From a virus: a stretch of DNA of 35,465 nt. Of the stretch, positions 21,201 through 28,688 are shown in pieces. Position 1 is the stretch's first letter; the number at the start of each line of letters is the position of its first letter. Under the pieces are notes generated by a model, which worked only from the letters and a program-made list of their open reading frames with translations, ran no database searches and was not told where the DNA came from. The stretch spans positions 1 through 35,465 of the IMG/VR virus record IMGVR_UViG_3300045541_000036; one strand, 5' to 3'. The position numbers and the translations under genes are program-made.

Positions 21201-22919
21201 TGAAACAAGTTCTGGTTTTATATATAATTGAGAACTTGTAAATCTTAATTGACTTCCATTTCCGATAAGTACATTATCATCAAAATAACTTGTTCCAAAT
21301 ACTTCAAATCTATATCCTGTTGCGGCAAGACCAACACCTAATCTTTTATTTGTATTGTCCCACGTTAATCCTGTTGCTCCTCCAAAGTTTACATTACCAG
21401 TTACCTGAAGACGCTGACCTGCGTCAGTAGTGCTTCCTAAAAGAAGATTACCGCCTAACCAAGTAGAAGTAGTCGAACTCGTTCCTATTAATGTGCGGTT
21501 CGAAGATGTTGTTATTAAACTTGATAAATTATAAGCACCTATGGAAATATTATTTGAACCAGTAACAAATCCCGATCCACTTGAAGTATTCCCGTTACCT
21601 ATTAAAATATTATTAGTTCCACTTGTAACAAGTGAACCCGCTGAATCACCAATGGCAATATTACCACCAGATACCGCAGTAGCATTGTATAAACTTTGCG
21701 GTCCTATTCCAATATTTCCACTTTGATTATTTGTACCCAAAGCCTGATAACCAATGGCGACACTCGCATAACCTGAAGTTATTTGAGCACCTGCACCATA
21801 ACCGATTATTACATTCTTTGCTCCTGAAGTTAATGAACTTAAAGCCCCTGTTCCTAATGATGTATTATAAGCTCCATCCGTTCCAGAACCAGATACACTT
21901 TGACCACCAGTACCTACAAATAAATTACCACCATCTGAACCGCCACTCTTAGTCGATACATAAGCCTCATCTGTGCCTGTTACTCGGATAATTGAATTAC
22001 CAATCGTTCCTGTTCCTGTGAACTTAGCGACATAATCCGTAGTTCCTGAGCCTGTAACTCCTGCATCCGCTGAAGGAGCCCATATTGTTCCGTTGTATTT
22101 TAAAACTTGTCCCGCAGTCGCACCTGTGGTATCTACGTCGTGGAGTTCGCCGAGCTCCCATCCGTTCATCACTTTTACATATATCTTACCGTTGTTAGCG
22201 TGTGCGTAAACAACGTAGCCTATTACAACAAGATGCTGAGGAGCGATAGGTTTTACATTCGTAATCCTTCCTGCTACGGTAGGACTTAAATATAAAACGT
22301 CACCGTCTGCCCAAGTCTCACCTTGTAAGGAACCAGTAGTATTAATACCTGTAATTTCACCTACCGTGTAGATGTTTCCTTCTTGGTTATTGTCAATCGT
22401 CTCTACTGCAAGACCGATAGTATCTGCACTATTATTATCGTTATTCGCCTGAGCCAAAGCCACGCCTAAACGCTGACCTTGTGCCGTGCTTATTCTAACC
22501 GCTTGGTAAGCCGCTTTCGTAAGTTGAACGCCTGTTTTATTAACAACACGCTCGAATATATCACGACCGATCTTTAACTGAACGGTCCCGCCTTTTAAAG
22601 TGGTCTCTAAAGTACCTACGGTGTCGTTATAACCGATATTTCCAACCGCAGGAGTGTAAGTTGTCGGAGTGGTGTCTAATTGAACATACCCCGCACTTAT
22701 TCCGTATTCTCCTAAATTGACATTACCAGTCGCTCCTGAATAAGGAACCTTCGCATTTAAAGCGTTTTGAAGATCAGTTTGGTTACTTAAAGTCCCTGTA
22801 ATAGTTCCCCAAACCGCTCCACCTGCTCCACTTGTAGCAATTATTACAGTTACAGGTGTGCCATTCTCATCGATAATTACCTCCGCTGAAGGCTCGTTGT
22901 ATATGTTAATCTGCGACAT
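18291..22919 (-). CDS. Large tail fibre / receptor-binding protein with YadA-like head repeats
   Basis: 1,542 residues, the largest gene. The N-terminus (INIYNEPSAEVIIDENGTPV and a GAVWGTITGTLSNQTDLQNAL region) resembles phage fibre attachment domains. The body has three arrays of short repeats of type NSAFG-x-x-AL or NTFIG, as in the left-handed beta-roll heads of trimeric adhesins, separated by LLLG-TTDAG-LQVTG modules. The C-terminal 35 residues (GYTLQQIAQALKNLG) could be a trimerisation tip. It probably recognises the host surface. A cleaved chaperone domain is not evident. Confidence 0.85.
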   Translation of the reverse strand: MSQINIYNEPSAEVIIDENGTPVTVIIATSGAGGAVWGTITGTLSNQTDLQNALNAKVPYSGATGNVNLGEYGISAGYVQLDTTPTTYTPAVGNIGYNDTVGTLETTLKGGTVQLKIGRDIFERVVNKTGVQLTKAAYQAVRISTAQGQRLGVALAQANNDNNSADTIGLAVETIDNNQEGNIYTVGEITGINTTGSLQGETWADGDVLYLSPTVAGRITNVKPIAPQHLVVIGYVVYAHANNGKIYVKVMNGWELGELHDVDTTGATAGQVLKYNGTIWAPSADAGVTGSGTTDYVAKFTGTGTIGNSIIRVTGTDEAYVSTKSGGSDGGNLFVGTGGQSVSGSGTDGAYNTSLGTGALSSLTSGAKNVIIGYGAGAQITSGYASVAIGYQALGTNNQSGNIGIGPQSLYNATAVSGGNIAIGDSAGSLVTSGTNNILIGNGNTSSGSGFVTGSNNISIGAYNLSSLITTSSNRTLIGTSSTTSTWLGGNLLLGSTTDAGQRLQVTGNVNFGGATGLTWDNTNKRLGVGLAATGYRFEVFGTSYFDDNVLIGNGSQLRFTSSQLYIKPELVSSIWSDLSFTTLGAEKARITGTGNLLLGTTTDVGTSILTMDSTTKGFLRPRMTTVQRDAIVSPATGLSIYNTTTNRVNYYNGTAWTEIQDSITNPVTGTGVSGQVSYWSGPNTQAGSNNLFWDNANGRLGIGTNSPTVTLDTRGLSSFTGTTASDGGQLGSELLSSANWTLGAGWTGTYATGFAHSSGTATLTNTLAAVNGTYYQISYTVTNRTTGSFTIAFGGFTSGGLSGSGSVGPRATSTGTLVITPTTDFNGTIVISIKVITDSSATIQLRNSSGTITNEIRNNSLTTNTFIGLNAGSKNLGTTVTVESTRNTAVGSESLQNNTTGSFNSAFGNRSLQANTWGQYNNAFGVSALQNNLTGQYNNAFGYQALQTNTTGSTNSAFGWEALKTSNADNNSAFGRQALATTTGGRNSGFGSLALFNLTTGANNSAFGTQALFNLTTSSNVVALGDSAGFLTSTGANLLTAGNSTFIGQDSRPNADAETNQIVIGYQGRGLGSNTTVIGNSSTTFGRWWGNLLVGSSVNSGQALQVTGTSLLTGSATVTGSTTASSGVARGQNITSTLVASANNDVLVGLDINPTFTNGAFTGVQNWAIRTVSGEVLFQGASGIYTTGLNSGIWRNTTRTLGMYFATSTSDIVFRTNNTDNRLVITNGGNILVGTGTDAGFKLDVNGTARVQSDATINGLTVGRGASNLSSNTVFGASAGNAITSGANNTFIGELSGRFVTTGSGNTFLGRWTGIQSNTSSANVFIGTTSGQNNTTGSNNTYVGFATAQSNTTSNSNSFFGAYSGLANTGSSNSGFGRESATNQTTGSNNIFFGVDSGRRISGGGNLTIANNSTFLGYDTRANADSETNQLVIGYQAIGNGSNTTTIGNTSTTNNYIFGNFNVTDANNLVFGTTTGTKIGTATSQKLGFWNATPIVQPTTGIAEATFVENSGGTAVNVDSTFAGYTLQQIAQALKNLGILA
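18560..19120 (-). repeat. Fibre repeat array C (C-terminal)
   Basis: About eight repeats of 15-18 codons with the core N-T/S-x-F-G/L-G, for example ANNTFIGELSG, GNTFLGRW, NNTYVGFATA, NSFFGAYSG. The block ends with a segment similar to one in array M (ETNQLVIGYQAIGNGSNTTT), showing internal duplication. Boundaries are approximate. Confidence 0.7.
19740..20340 (-). repeat. Fibre repeat array M (middle)
   Basis: Eight or nine repeats of 16-17 codons, such as TGSFNSAFGNRSLQ, GQYNNAFGVSALQ, GQYNNAFGYQALQ, GANNSAFGTQALF. Several neighbouring repeats are nearly identical at DNA level, so the array could change length by recombination. It ends with ETNQIVIGYQGRGLGSNTT, the counterpart of the array C end. 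Boundaries are approximate. Confidence 0.75.
21480..21930 (-). repeat. Fibre repeat array N (N-terminal)
   Basis: More diverged copies of the same repeat (AKNVIIGYGAG, YASVAIGYQALG, GGNIAIGDSAG, TNNILIGNGN, SNNISIGAYN). Divergence suggests an older array than the middle one. Boundaries are approximate. Confidence 0.65.
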
Positions 22920-23253
22920 CTACTGATCCGTTGTATAGTACAAATTTACCATTAATCCTTACCTTGTTATCGTACAGGAGTTGATAATAATACTCTCCCT
23001 CGTTTAGATTACTTTCTGCTGCACTAATCGGAACCTCTAACTCGTTAGTCGTTAAAGTCAAATCAGATGAATCCAAAGAGATTACATCTTTTTTGTCTCC
23101 CATATATTTTTTAACCTTGAAAGAAAAAAGATTCGATGGGTAAATATATGGGTCACCGTTAGCGTCTTTGAAAGTAAAAGTTAAACTCTCCGCTTGATTG
23201 ACTCTTTTGTAGAGCGTTAAAATTCCCTCGCCTCCGAATGTTACTTTACTCAT
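22906..23253 (-). CDS. Baseplate/fibre-linked beta protein (115 aa)
   Basis: The N-terminal half (EGILTLYKRVNQAESLTFTFKDANG, then YPSNLFSFKVKKY) is a beta-sandwich pattern similar to the N-terminal domain of upper baseplate (BppU) proteins and to short proteins found before phage fibres. The 3' end overlaps the fibre start by 14 bases and the 5' end overlaps the connector by eight. Likely an adaptor that attaches the fibre; this is inference. Confidence 0.55.
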   Translation of the reverse strand: MSKVTFGGEGILTLYKRVNQAESLTFTFKDANGDPYIYPSNLFSFKVKKYMGDKKDVISLDSSDLTLTTNELEVPISAAESNLNEGEYYYQLLYDNKVRINGKFVLYNGSVDVAD

Positions 23254-23785
23254 TTGTAATTATAGCTTTATTGACTTTAATCAATACGTCACTTTTCTTA
23301 TCTACTGAAGTTATAGCAAATCCAAAGTCCATTTCACACTTCTCAGAATACAGAGGATATTTACTTGAGTCTTTGTACTTTTCTAACTTTAAAAAGTTAA
23401 TCATCTTTCCTCTGTAAAACTCAACCATTCCTTTGACGTTCTTTTCGATGCCGTACATCTTCACGTCATTGACAATAGATGAATTTTCGTCAATAAATTC
23501 CCTTACTCCTGTTGGAGTGTTGTCAGCATTTGCGAATTTTAAATAATTATAATAAGTCAGCCAAGCGAGGAAATCTTTGATGAAAGGATCATAAAGATCG
23601 TCATTATCAGCAGTAAGTGTATTAGTGTCATATTCAGTTGTTATTTCTTCGTAAAATTCTGTTCCTATGATTTGCTCTAAAGTATCTTGAGCAATCTTTA
23701 AACACATTTGGTACTTTTTATCATCTGTATTCAGAGACAAAAAACACGCTTCATTAAGATAAGCTATTGGAATCAAATTTATCAT
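23246..23785 (-). CDS. Head-tail connector (adaptor) protein
   Basis: 179 residues, mainly helical, with the pattern of gp6-like head completion proteins: a YLNEACFLSLNTDD start, a helix bundle (AQDTLEQIIGTEFYEEI, FIKDFLAWLTYYNYLKFAN) and a C-terminal strand region. It follows the portal and overlaps it by four bases, the normal place for an adaptor. No enzymatic motif. Confidence 0.65.
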   Translation of the reverse strand: MINLIPIAYLNEACFLSLNTDDKKYQMCLKIAQDTLEQIIGTEFYEEITTEYDTNTLTADNDDLYDPFIKDFLAWLTYYNYLKFANADNTPTGVREFIDENSSIVNDVKMYGIEKNVKGMVEFYRGKMINFLKLEKYKDSSKYPLYSEKCEMDFGFAITSVDKKSDVLIKVNKAIITNE

Positions 23786-25299
23786 TCTTCTTCAGGTGTT
23801 ACTAACCAAGCATTGACCTCTTCCTCAGAGAAACCAAAGCCACTCTTTAGAAGTTGCGAAGCCTGATCAAATGTTAATTCTTCTTTGTTATATTTTCTGA
23901 CAACTCTTTGAATACCTTGTAACTGTCTACCAGTCAGGTTCTTAAGGTTGTCGTTTACATTATTTGGCTCTGAAGGCTGAATCTGAATCGGAGTAGTGAA
24001 ATCCAAATTAGAAAAGCCTGGAACGTTTTCTTTAACGAACTGAATCTTTGCCTCATTAGGAAGTAAATCCCAAAACTTATCTTCAATTCTAATTTCTTGA
24101 ACCGCAGGGACATAGTTAATAATCTTAACCTCTGCACTAATTCCCATCATCGGTAAAAGAACCTCGTTGTAAAATTGTTCTAATTTCCTCTGTCTTGCGC
24201 TCACTCGTGAGTGCATTAATTCAATAGCTTTCTGAATCGAGTTACCGTCAGAACCTAAAGAAGATTGTTGCTGAGGCAAATTTGCCAGTACGGCAGGAAC
24301 TTCTGTTGCGATAGTTATACCCCGAATAGCGTCTGATAAAGTACCTTGTAAAACGTCAAAGTTTGAATTAGTCGGGAACGCCTGAATCTTTGTAGAAGTA
24401 TCAGGGCTTAAAGACCATTGCACTAAAGCCGTTCCTGCTTTTTTAGAGCCTGAGAAAGCCTCACCCATTTGCTCGTTAAACTCTTCGCCTACCGTGCGGG
24501 TAGATCGCATCCGCTTAACTCCGCTTTCGTCTGTGTATGTTTCTTGATACTTTGGATTTTTACTCGGTTGATTCGGATCACCGATGACATTCATCAGTAC
24601 TGACTGAAAGAATCCGTTATCGAGATTCTCTTTGTGAAATTCCTGAATCTTTCCGTCTACGTATATCCAATGCTTACCTGACCAAAATCTTGGCACAGGA
24701 TAGAATTTATAAAGCGGACGAGTCATACCGAAATAGTAAACCTGTCCGTTATATGCGATTCCTTCCGCTTGTTGTTCGTTTAGAATCGTCTTAGGATTGA
24801 AAGCGTGATAAGTAACCGTGAAATCCTTTTTATATTCTTGAGTTCCGAAATAAGGATTGTATTTAAAGAAATTAATATTCCTTGAATCACTCTTTACAAA
24901 CCTTACGCTTTCAAAAGGAAGAACGTATGTATTCGTGATCCGTCCTTCGATGTTGTATTTAAAATTGACACAGAAGCCTTCAAATAAAGCCATCTGGTCA
25001 GAAAGTTGGTTATGAAGTTCCCACAAAGTTGTACCGTATTGGTCAACCTTTAGAGACATTAGATTAGGATCAGAAAACCGTGAGCCTTTTACAAACGAAG
25101 AAATCGTGTTAATACACGCAGTCGTAGCAGGACTTTCGTCAACCGCTTGAGCAATCCTCAAAGGCAGAGCATCGTCTTCTCCGTAAATAATAGTGTCCTC
25201 CTGCCAGTTCTTTTGAGTATTAACTGAAATCTCTCTAACGAGATTCTTAGGATAAGCAGTTGGAAAGGGAGAAACGTATCTTTTTTTCGGCTTTCTCAT
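23782..25299 (-). CDS. Portal protein
   Basis: 505 residues. The N-terminal third has ALPLRIAQAVDESPATTACINT and a wing region. The middle has the long helix-rich stem (QQSSLGSDGNSIQKAIELMHSRV preceded by ITIATEVPAVLANLP), and the C-terminus has an acidic crown (GFSEEEVNAWLVTPEEE). This is the layout of dodecameric portals of siphophages. It is unusual that the portal lies far downstream of TerL and after the capsid gene. The gene is preceded by a 53-base spacer with a perfect palindrome. Confidence 0.8.
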   Translation of the reverse strand: MRKPKKRYVSPFPTAYPKNLVREISVNTQKNWQEDTIIYGEDDALPLRIAQAVDESPATTACINTISSFVKGSRFSDPNLMSLKVDQYGTTLWELHNQLSDQMALFEGFCVNFKYNIEGRITNTYVLPFESVRFVKSDSRNINFFKYNPYFGTQEYKKDFTVTYHAFNPKTILNEQQAEGIAYNGQVYYFGMTRPLYKFYPVPRFWSGKHWIYVDGKIQEFHKENLDNGFFQSVLMNVIGDPNQPSKNPKYQETYTDESGVKRMRSTRTVGEEFNEQMGEAFSGSKKAGTALVQWSLSPDTSTKIQAFPTNSNFDVLQGTLSDAIRGITIATEVPAVLANLPQQQSSLGSDGNSIQKAIELMHSRVSARQRKLEQFYNEVLLPMMGISAEVKIINYVPAVQEIRIEDKFWDLLPNEAKIQFVKENVPGFSNLDFTTPIQIQPSEPNNVNDNLKNLTGRQLQGIQRVVRKYNKEELTFDQASQLLKSGFGFSEEEVNAWLVTPEEE

Positions 25300-25339
25300 T
25301 TATACAAAATTAAATATTAAACAAGTCTTTAAATTACTT

Positions 25340-25355
25340 TAACCTTTAAAGGTTA
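25340..25355. other. Perfect 16-bp palindrome (TAACCTTTAAAGGTTA)
   Basis: Overlaps the stop of the zinc-ribbon gene and lies about 40 bases upstream of the portal ATG. It is self-complementary, with no T-run suitable for termination. It could be an operator, a processing hairpin or chance in AT-rich DNA. Confidence 0.6.
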
Positions 25356-25559
25356 CCACTTACCAACAGGACACTCTTCTTCTTCTAATTGGACTTTTGC
25401 GGAGATTACGCATCCACATTCACCGCATATTAAACCTTTCCTTAGTTCGCACTTCTTACAGATTAACCGCCTTTCGATAGCTTTTGGCGAGTCATTCCCT
25501 GTTAGGACTAAATAAAATCCTGTGAGAATTCGATGGAGTTTTGATAGCAGTCGTTCCAT
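25353..25559 (-). CDS. Small zinc-ribbon protein
   Basis: 68 residues. C34-K-K-C37 and C45-G-E-C48-G-C50, with C63, make at least one zinc knuckle pair of rubredoxin/ribbon type. The N-terminal 25 residues (HRILTGFYLVLTG) are a hydrophobic helix. The start lies 52 bases inside the 3' end of the glycosyltransferase gene. It is the last gene of the second sugar-transfer cassette; function unknown. Confidence 0.6.
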   Translation of the reverse strand: MERLLSKLHRILTGFYLVLTGNDSPKAIERRLICKKCELRKGLICGECGCVISAKVQLEEEECPVGKW

Positions 25560-26215
25560 TCTTTTCGTTTTTTCTTTTCTTCTGTTAAATAATGATAACC
25601 TAATCTTAAACGTTTATTCAAATCGCTCATCCGTCTTCTGTATGACTTATGTCTTTGAATTAACCTTTCAACTCCTCCGACATTTCTGTAATGAAACAAA
25701 GGAAGGACAGTATTTGAATACTTTAAATCACCTTCTGGATGGCAAACGTGACACCCATAAACGTAATTAATCCCTCTAAGTTTAGGACTGAAAATTATCT
25801 GCTTGGAAAAGTTAGGGTCGTGGAAGCCTGTTGTAATCTCTGACCAATTCTTTTTAGGCATCTTATTAGAAAATATATTCCAACCCCAGGTCTTGAAAAT
25901 CGTTACACCTTTGCTTAACTCTCTCTCAATTAGTTTATTATCTATCTGTAAAATCTCATCCGCATCGCAGACTACCACATAATCCGCTTTGGATTCTTTC
26001 CAACAGTTGTTTTTAATCTTTAAATATTCTCTGTCATCTAAGACTCCCTTCTTTCCAAAGGACTGAACATAAGCCCCTAATTTATCTGCGATCTCAGGAG
26101 TCCCGTCATTTGAAAAGTTATCGAATAAGGTAACCTTCCCGAATTGTAGATAATGATTTATCGTTAAATGAATTGTTTCGCTTTCGTTCCAACTGATTAA
26201 AAAGGTTTCGATCAT
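25508..26215 (-). CDS. GT2-type glycosyltransferase
   Basis: 235 residues. VTLFDNFSNDGTPEIADKL and VVVCDADEIL (DAD at 84-86) are the nucleotide-sugar and metal-binding elements of GT-A/GT2 enzymes of the Glyco_tranf_2_4 kind. HDPNFSKQIIFSPKLRG and the C-terminal arginine-rich helix (IQRHKSYRRRM) are typical of that subfamily. It overlaps the gene upstream by four bases. Insertion between tail-tube and portal genes suggests the acceptor may be a virion protein. Confidence 0.8.
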   Translation of the reverse strand: MIETFLISWNESETIHLTINHYLQFGKVTLFDNFSNDGTPEIADKLGAYVQSFGKKGVLDDREYLKIKNNCWKESKADYVVVCDADEILQIDNKLIERELSKGVTIFKTWGWNIFSNKMPKKNWSEITTGFHDPNFSKQIIFSPKLRGINYVYGCHVCHPEGDLKYSNTVLPLFHYRNVGGVERLIQRHKSYRRRMSDLNKRLRLGYHYLTEEKKKRKEWNDCYQNSIEFSQDFI

Positions 26216-26859
26216 TTGTTTACTATCTTTAAATTCATCGAATTAACCCATATTGAAAAGAGCCTTTCAAGGACAAAGGGAGCAATCGGCCAGTCATTCT
26301 TTCCGGTTTTTTTCTTGTACTCTTCGACCTCCTGAACGCTTTTCTTTTTTGCATACCCAGAAGGAGCAAAGAAAACAGGACGGGTAGACATAAAGTCCAT
26401 AACAGGCAGAAGGCAGACTTTAACATAATCTTTATAAACGTCACTCGAAGCAACGAAGTGATTTTCATAAATAGAATGCTTAACCTCTGCCGGTATCTTA
26501 ATGAATTTCTTGAGTTCCTTGATGGAATCAACCCACGCCTTGCCGTGCCAAATAGAAGCCATATAAAGAGGCTTATGCGAAGGACTCCGAGGAGTAAGAA
26601 TCGCAACGTCGTAGTCATCAATTAAAGCCTCTCTGCTTAAGTTTTTATTTAGCCTTATTCCGTTACCTCTTTTCTGTTTTAATCGCCAAGAAGCCACGCA
26701 AATGCGTTTAGATTGGGCTTTAGGAACGAGGTCAGCAATGACTGAGTTTTCAAAGTAATCCGTGACCGTTTCATTAAAGTGAGGAATAGCGAAATCGTAG
26801 AGTTCAGTCTTTTGGTCTTCTTTGAAATAAATCTGATAAAAGGCTATTTCAGAATCCAT
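26212..26859 (-). CDS. Putative glycosyltransferase-related protein (215 aa)
   Basis: Begins EIAFYQIYFKEDQ and ends PIAPFVLERLFSIWVNS. These are features I have seen in uncharacterised phage and bacterial proteins next to glycosyltransferases. YDVAILTPRSP and the following region could be a sugar-nucleotide-binding part, but no DxD is evident. The start overlaps a 57-residue gene, and it overlaps the GT2 gene downstream by four bases. Sugar transfer is suggested by context only. Confidence 0.5.
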   Translation of the reverse strand: MDSEIAFYQIYFKEDQKTELYDFAIPHFNETVTDYFENSVIADLVPKAQSKRICVASWRLKQKRGNGIRLNKNLSREALIDDYDVAILTPRSPSHKPLYMASIWHGKAWVDSIKELKKFIKIPAEVKHSIYENHFVASSDVYKDYVKVCLLPVMDFMSTRPVFFAPSGYAKKKSVQEVEEYKKKTGKNDWPIAPFVLERLFSIWVNSMNLKIVNK

Positions 26860-27017
26860 TCTTTAACCTTTTTAAAGCAAGTCCCACAGGTAGGTTTGAG
26901 ACTTTCTCCTTTGGTTGAGTTGTACATATTGAAAGCCATACTCCAGAGCGGAGCCTGTTTGAATCTGTTAATGAGTCCACTTTCAATGAGTCGTTTTTTT
27001 AGTTCTTCTTTAGTCAT
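26844..27017 (-). CDS. Small CxxC protein (57 aa) at the head of the second sugar cassette
   Basis: ATG 27015-27017 opens the cassette 35 bases after the tail-tube terminator. The sequence has two helices and a C-terminal TCGTCFKKVKEW element with a CxxC pair that could bind zinc with a partner or act as a redox site. It overlaps the next gene by 16 bases. Function unknown. Confidence 0.6.
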   Translation of the reverse strand: MTKEELKKRLIESGLINRFKQAPLWSMAFNMYNSTKGESLKPTCGTCFKKVKEWILK

Positions 27018-27040
27018 TTACAAAAATAAAAAAAGGATTA

Positions 27041-27067
27041 AAAAAAAGAAAGGGGCACGAAGCCCCT
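27041..27067 (-). terminator. Intrinsic terminator after the tail-tube gene
   Basis: Minus-strand stem AGGGGC (27067-27062) with GCCCCT (27056-27051), loop UUCGU, then a T-rich tract (27050-27041). A strong terminator that isolates the highly expressed capsid and tail-tube genes from the sugar cassette and portal. Confidence 0.85.
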
Positions 27068-27087
27068 CTCTTCAACCTATGAAGAAC

Positions 27088-27636
27088 TCAAATCTCGTAT
27101 GACTCGACCAGATTGAGTGTGGTTTGGTAGTCAGTATCCAACAAGCGCAAAGGCTTAGTCAGTTCCTGTCCTTCCAATGTAACAGTATCTGAAGCGTCAG
27201 AATCTCCGGTTTGACCAGAGTTTTGAACGTCAGTTACTGCTGACAATCCGTTACCTGCTCCGAGGATAAAAAACTTTTGGTTGTTATCCTGAACAACTAC
27301 GAAAATGTCATTACCCAAATTCAAATCCTGAAGATTAACATCGTCAGCAGTTGAATTGGTCAGAATCTTAAAAGCAAAAGAGTGCTTGTAAGACTTATTG
27401 CCTCCTGCCGCTACGACAAGTTCAGAACCAAATGAATGGCTGAATTTATTACCGTCGAAACGATAGAGACCACCGTACGCTCCGAATGAAAGCGCACTAA
27501 TGTCGCCGGACTGATCCAGATCTATTTGCGTAGAAAGGTCTGAGATGTAGCCGATCCAAAAGGTTTTAGCTACACCTCCGACTCTCAAAAGATCGGAGCA
27601 ATCATTTACAATTCCAGATGTGATTTTGCAACTCAT
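27088..27636 (-). CDS. Major tail (tube) protein
   Basis: 182 residues, beta-rich. SCKITSGIVNDCSDLLRVGGV, then FGAYGGLYRFDGNKFSHS and GGNKSYKHSFAFK are signatures I recognise from tail-tube proteins of Bacteroidota siphophages. It probably forms the hexameric tube around the tape measure. AAAGGAG is two bases before the ATG. It follows the capsid gene by 18 bases and is followed by a strong terminator, as expected for a high-copy protein. Confidence 0.75.
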   Translation of the reverse strand: MSCKITSGIVNDCSDLLRVGGVAKTFWIGYISDLSTQIDLDQSGDISALSFGAYGGLYRFDGNKFSHSFGSELVVAAGGNKSYKHSFAFKILTNSTADDVNLQDLNLGNDIFVVVQDNNQKFFILGAGNGLSAVTDVQNSGQTGDSDASDTVTLEGQELTKPLRLLDTDYQTTLNLVESYEI

Positions 27637-27654
27637 ACTCCTTTATCTTTTTGT

Positions 27655-28686
27655 TTAGTAAGCAATAGTTTGAAGATCGCAATGCAAGTAAGTATATCCG
27701 AACTTCATATCAGCTTCGAAATAATACTTACGATCGGTACGATCATAGAAACCTTCAACACGGTTCAAATCACCACCATTTTCAACACCGATGCGGTGGT
27801 TGTCTTTTGTAGTGTAAAGAACCAAGTGACGGGTTGTTGCATTCAGCGGGTTGTCTGCATCTTCAAGCATAGTGTCCCAGATACGAACAGGAACCACAGG
27901 TATGCCCTTGAAAGTCAATGAATTAACACCATTAACCAAGTTACTGAAAGCCTGTTCAGTTACTGCACCATTAGCCGCCAAACTATTGAAGTAGTTGTCC
28001 CAAATAGAACCAGTTACAAACATAGCCTTCTTGTTAGTAGGCAGAGCCTTAAGGATGTTTGCAGACTGATCGTAAACTTTCTCGAGAACGTCAAGAGCCT
28101 CACCTGCCGCAAGAGCAGAAGTACCCAAAGAAGTACCTGATGCACGACGTACGCAATAAGTAGAAGCAGTACCTGAGTCAGCAATCAACTGAGTCCATAC
28201 ACCATCGATAGTGTCGAAGTCAGCAGAAGCAGAACCAGTATCACCAAAAGAAATACGACGGAACACGTCCTGACGCAGAGCCTCTTCGATCAAACGATTG
28301 ATCATAGTAGCTACTGGAGTACCTGAAGGATCGAAAGAATCAACACCACTCTTCAGCATCTCCTGAGCAAGGTAGTTGTACTGGTTTGTAAGATAATCAG
28401 TAAAATCGTCCTTACACCATTCGAGGTTAGCCTCAAATTCCTTTGTCTCCAAAGTTTTGTTGGTGATTTCCTGTGAACCTTCGTAAGTCCTTGCACAACC
28501 TGCATAAGGCTTAAGGATTTTAGAAAGTTGAGGAAGGATGTTGTACTGTTTTTTGTAAGAGATACCCTGATCAATGATAGCAATATCAGAGAGTGCAGGA
28601 GAATCTTCTACGGGCTTAAAGAATACCTCCGTGGTAAGAATACCAGGATAGGTATAGTTAAAATTAGTTTCTAAAGCAGATGCCAT
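27655..28686 (-). CDS. Major capsid protein
   Basis: 343 residues. It has an extended N-terminal arm, a spine-like helix region (NRLIEEALRQDVFRRISFG), a beta-hinge and a C-terminal strand set (FKGIPVVPVRIWD, RHLVLYTTKDNHRIGVEN). This is the HK97-fold pattern of Bacteroidota phage capsids. It starts two bases after the protease-scaffold stop, the classic arrangement. No long N-terminal delta domain is present, in line with a scaffold encoded by the upstream gene. Confidence 0.85.
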   Translation of the reverse strand: MASALETNFNYTYPGILTTEVFFKPVEDSPALSDIAIIDQGISYKKQYNILPQLSKILKPYAGCARTYEGSQEITNKTLETKEFEANLEWCKDDFTDYLTNQYNYLAQEMLKSGVDSFDPSGTPVATMINRLIEEALRQDVFRRISFGDTGSASADFDTIDGVWTQLIADSGTASTYCVRRASGTSLGTSALAAGEALDVLEKVYDQSANILKALPTNKKAMFVTGSIWDNYFNSLAANGAVTEQAFSNLVNGVNSLTFKGIPVVPVRIWDTMLEDADNPLNATTRHLVLYTTKDNHRIGVENGGDLNRVEGFYDRTDRKYYFEADMKFGYTYLHCDLQTIAY

Positions 28687-28688
28687 TT

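Noticed and set aside
18560-21930. CRISPR array or diversity-generating retroelement template
   Set aside because: The repeats are in-frame protein repeats without conserved palindromic units or constant spacers, and no cas or reverse-transcriptase gene is present.
18973-21952. Several plus-strand ORFs opposite the fibre gene
   Set aside because: Open frames caused by the low-complexity, threonine/asparagine/glycine-rich codons of the fibre; their Pro/Leu/Val-rich translations have no domain.
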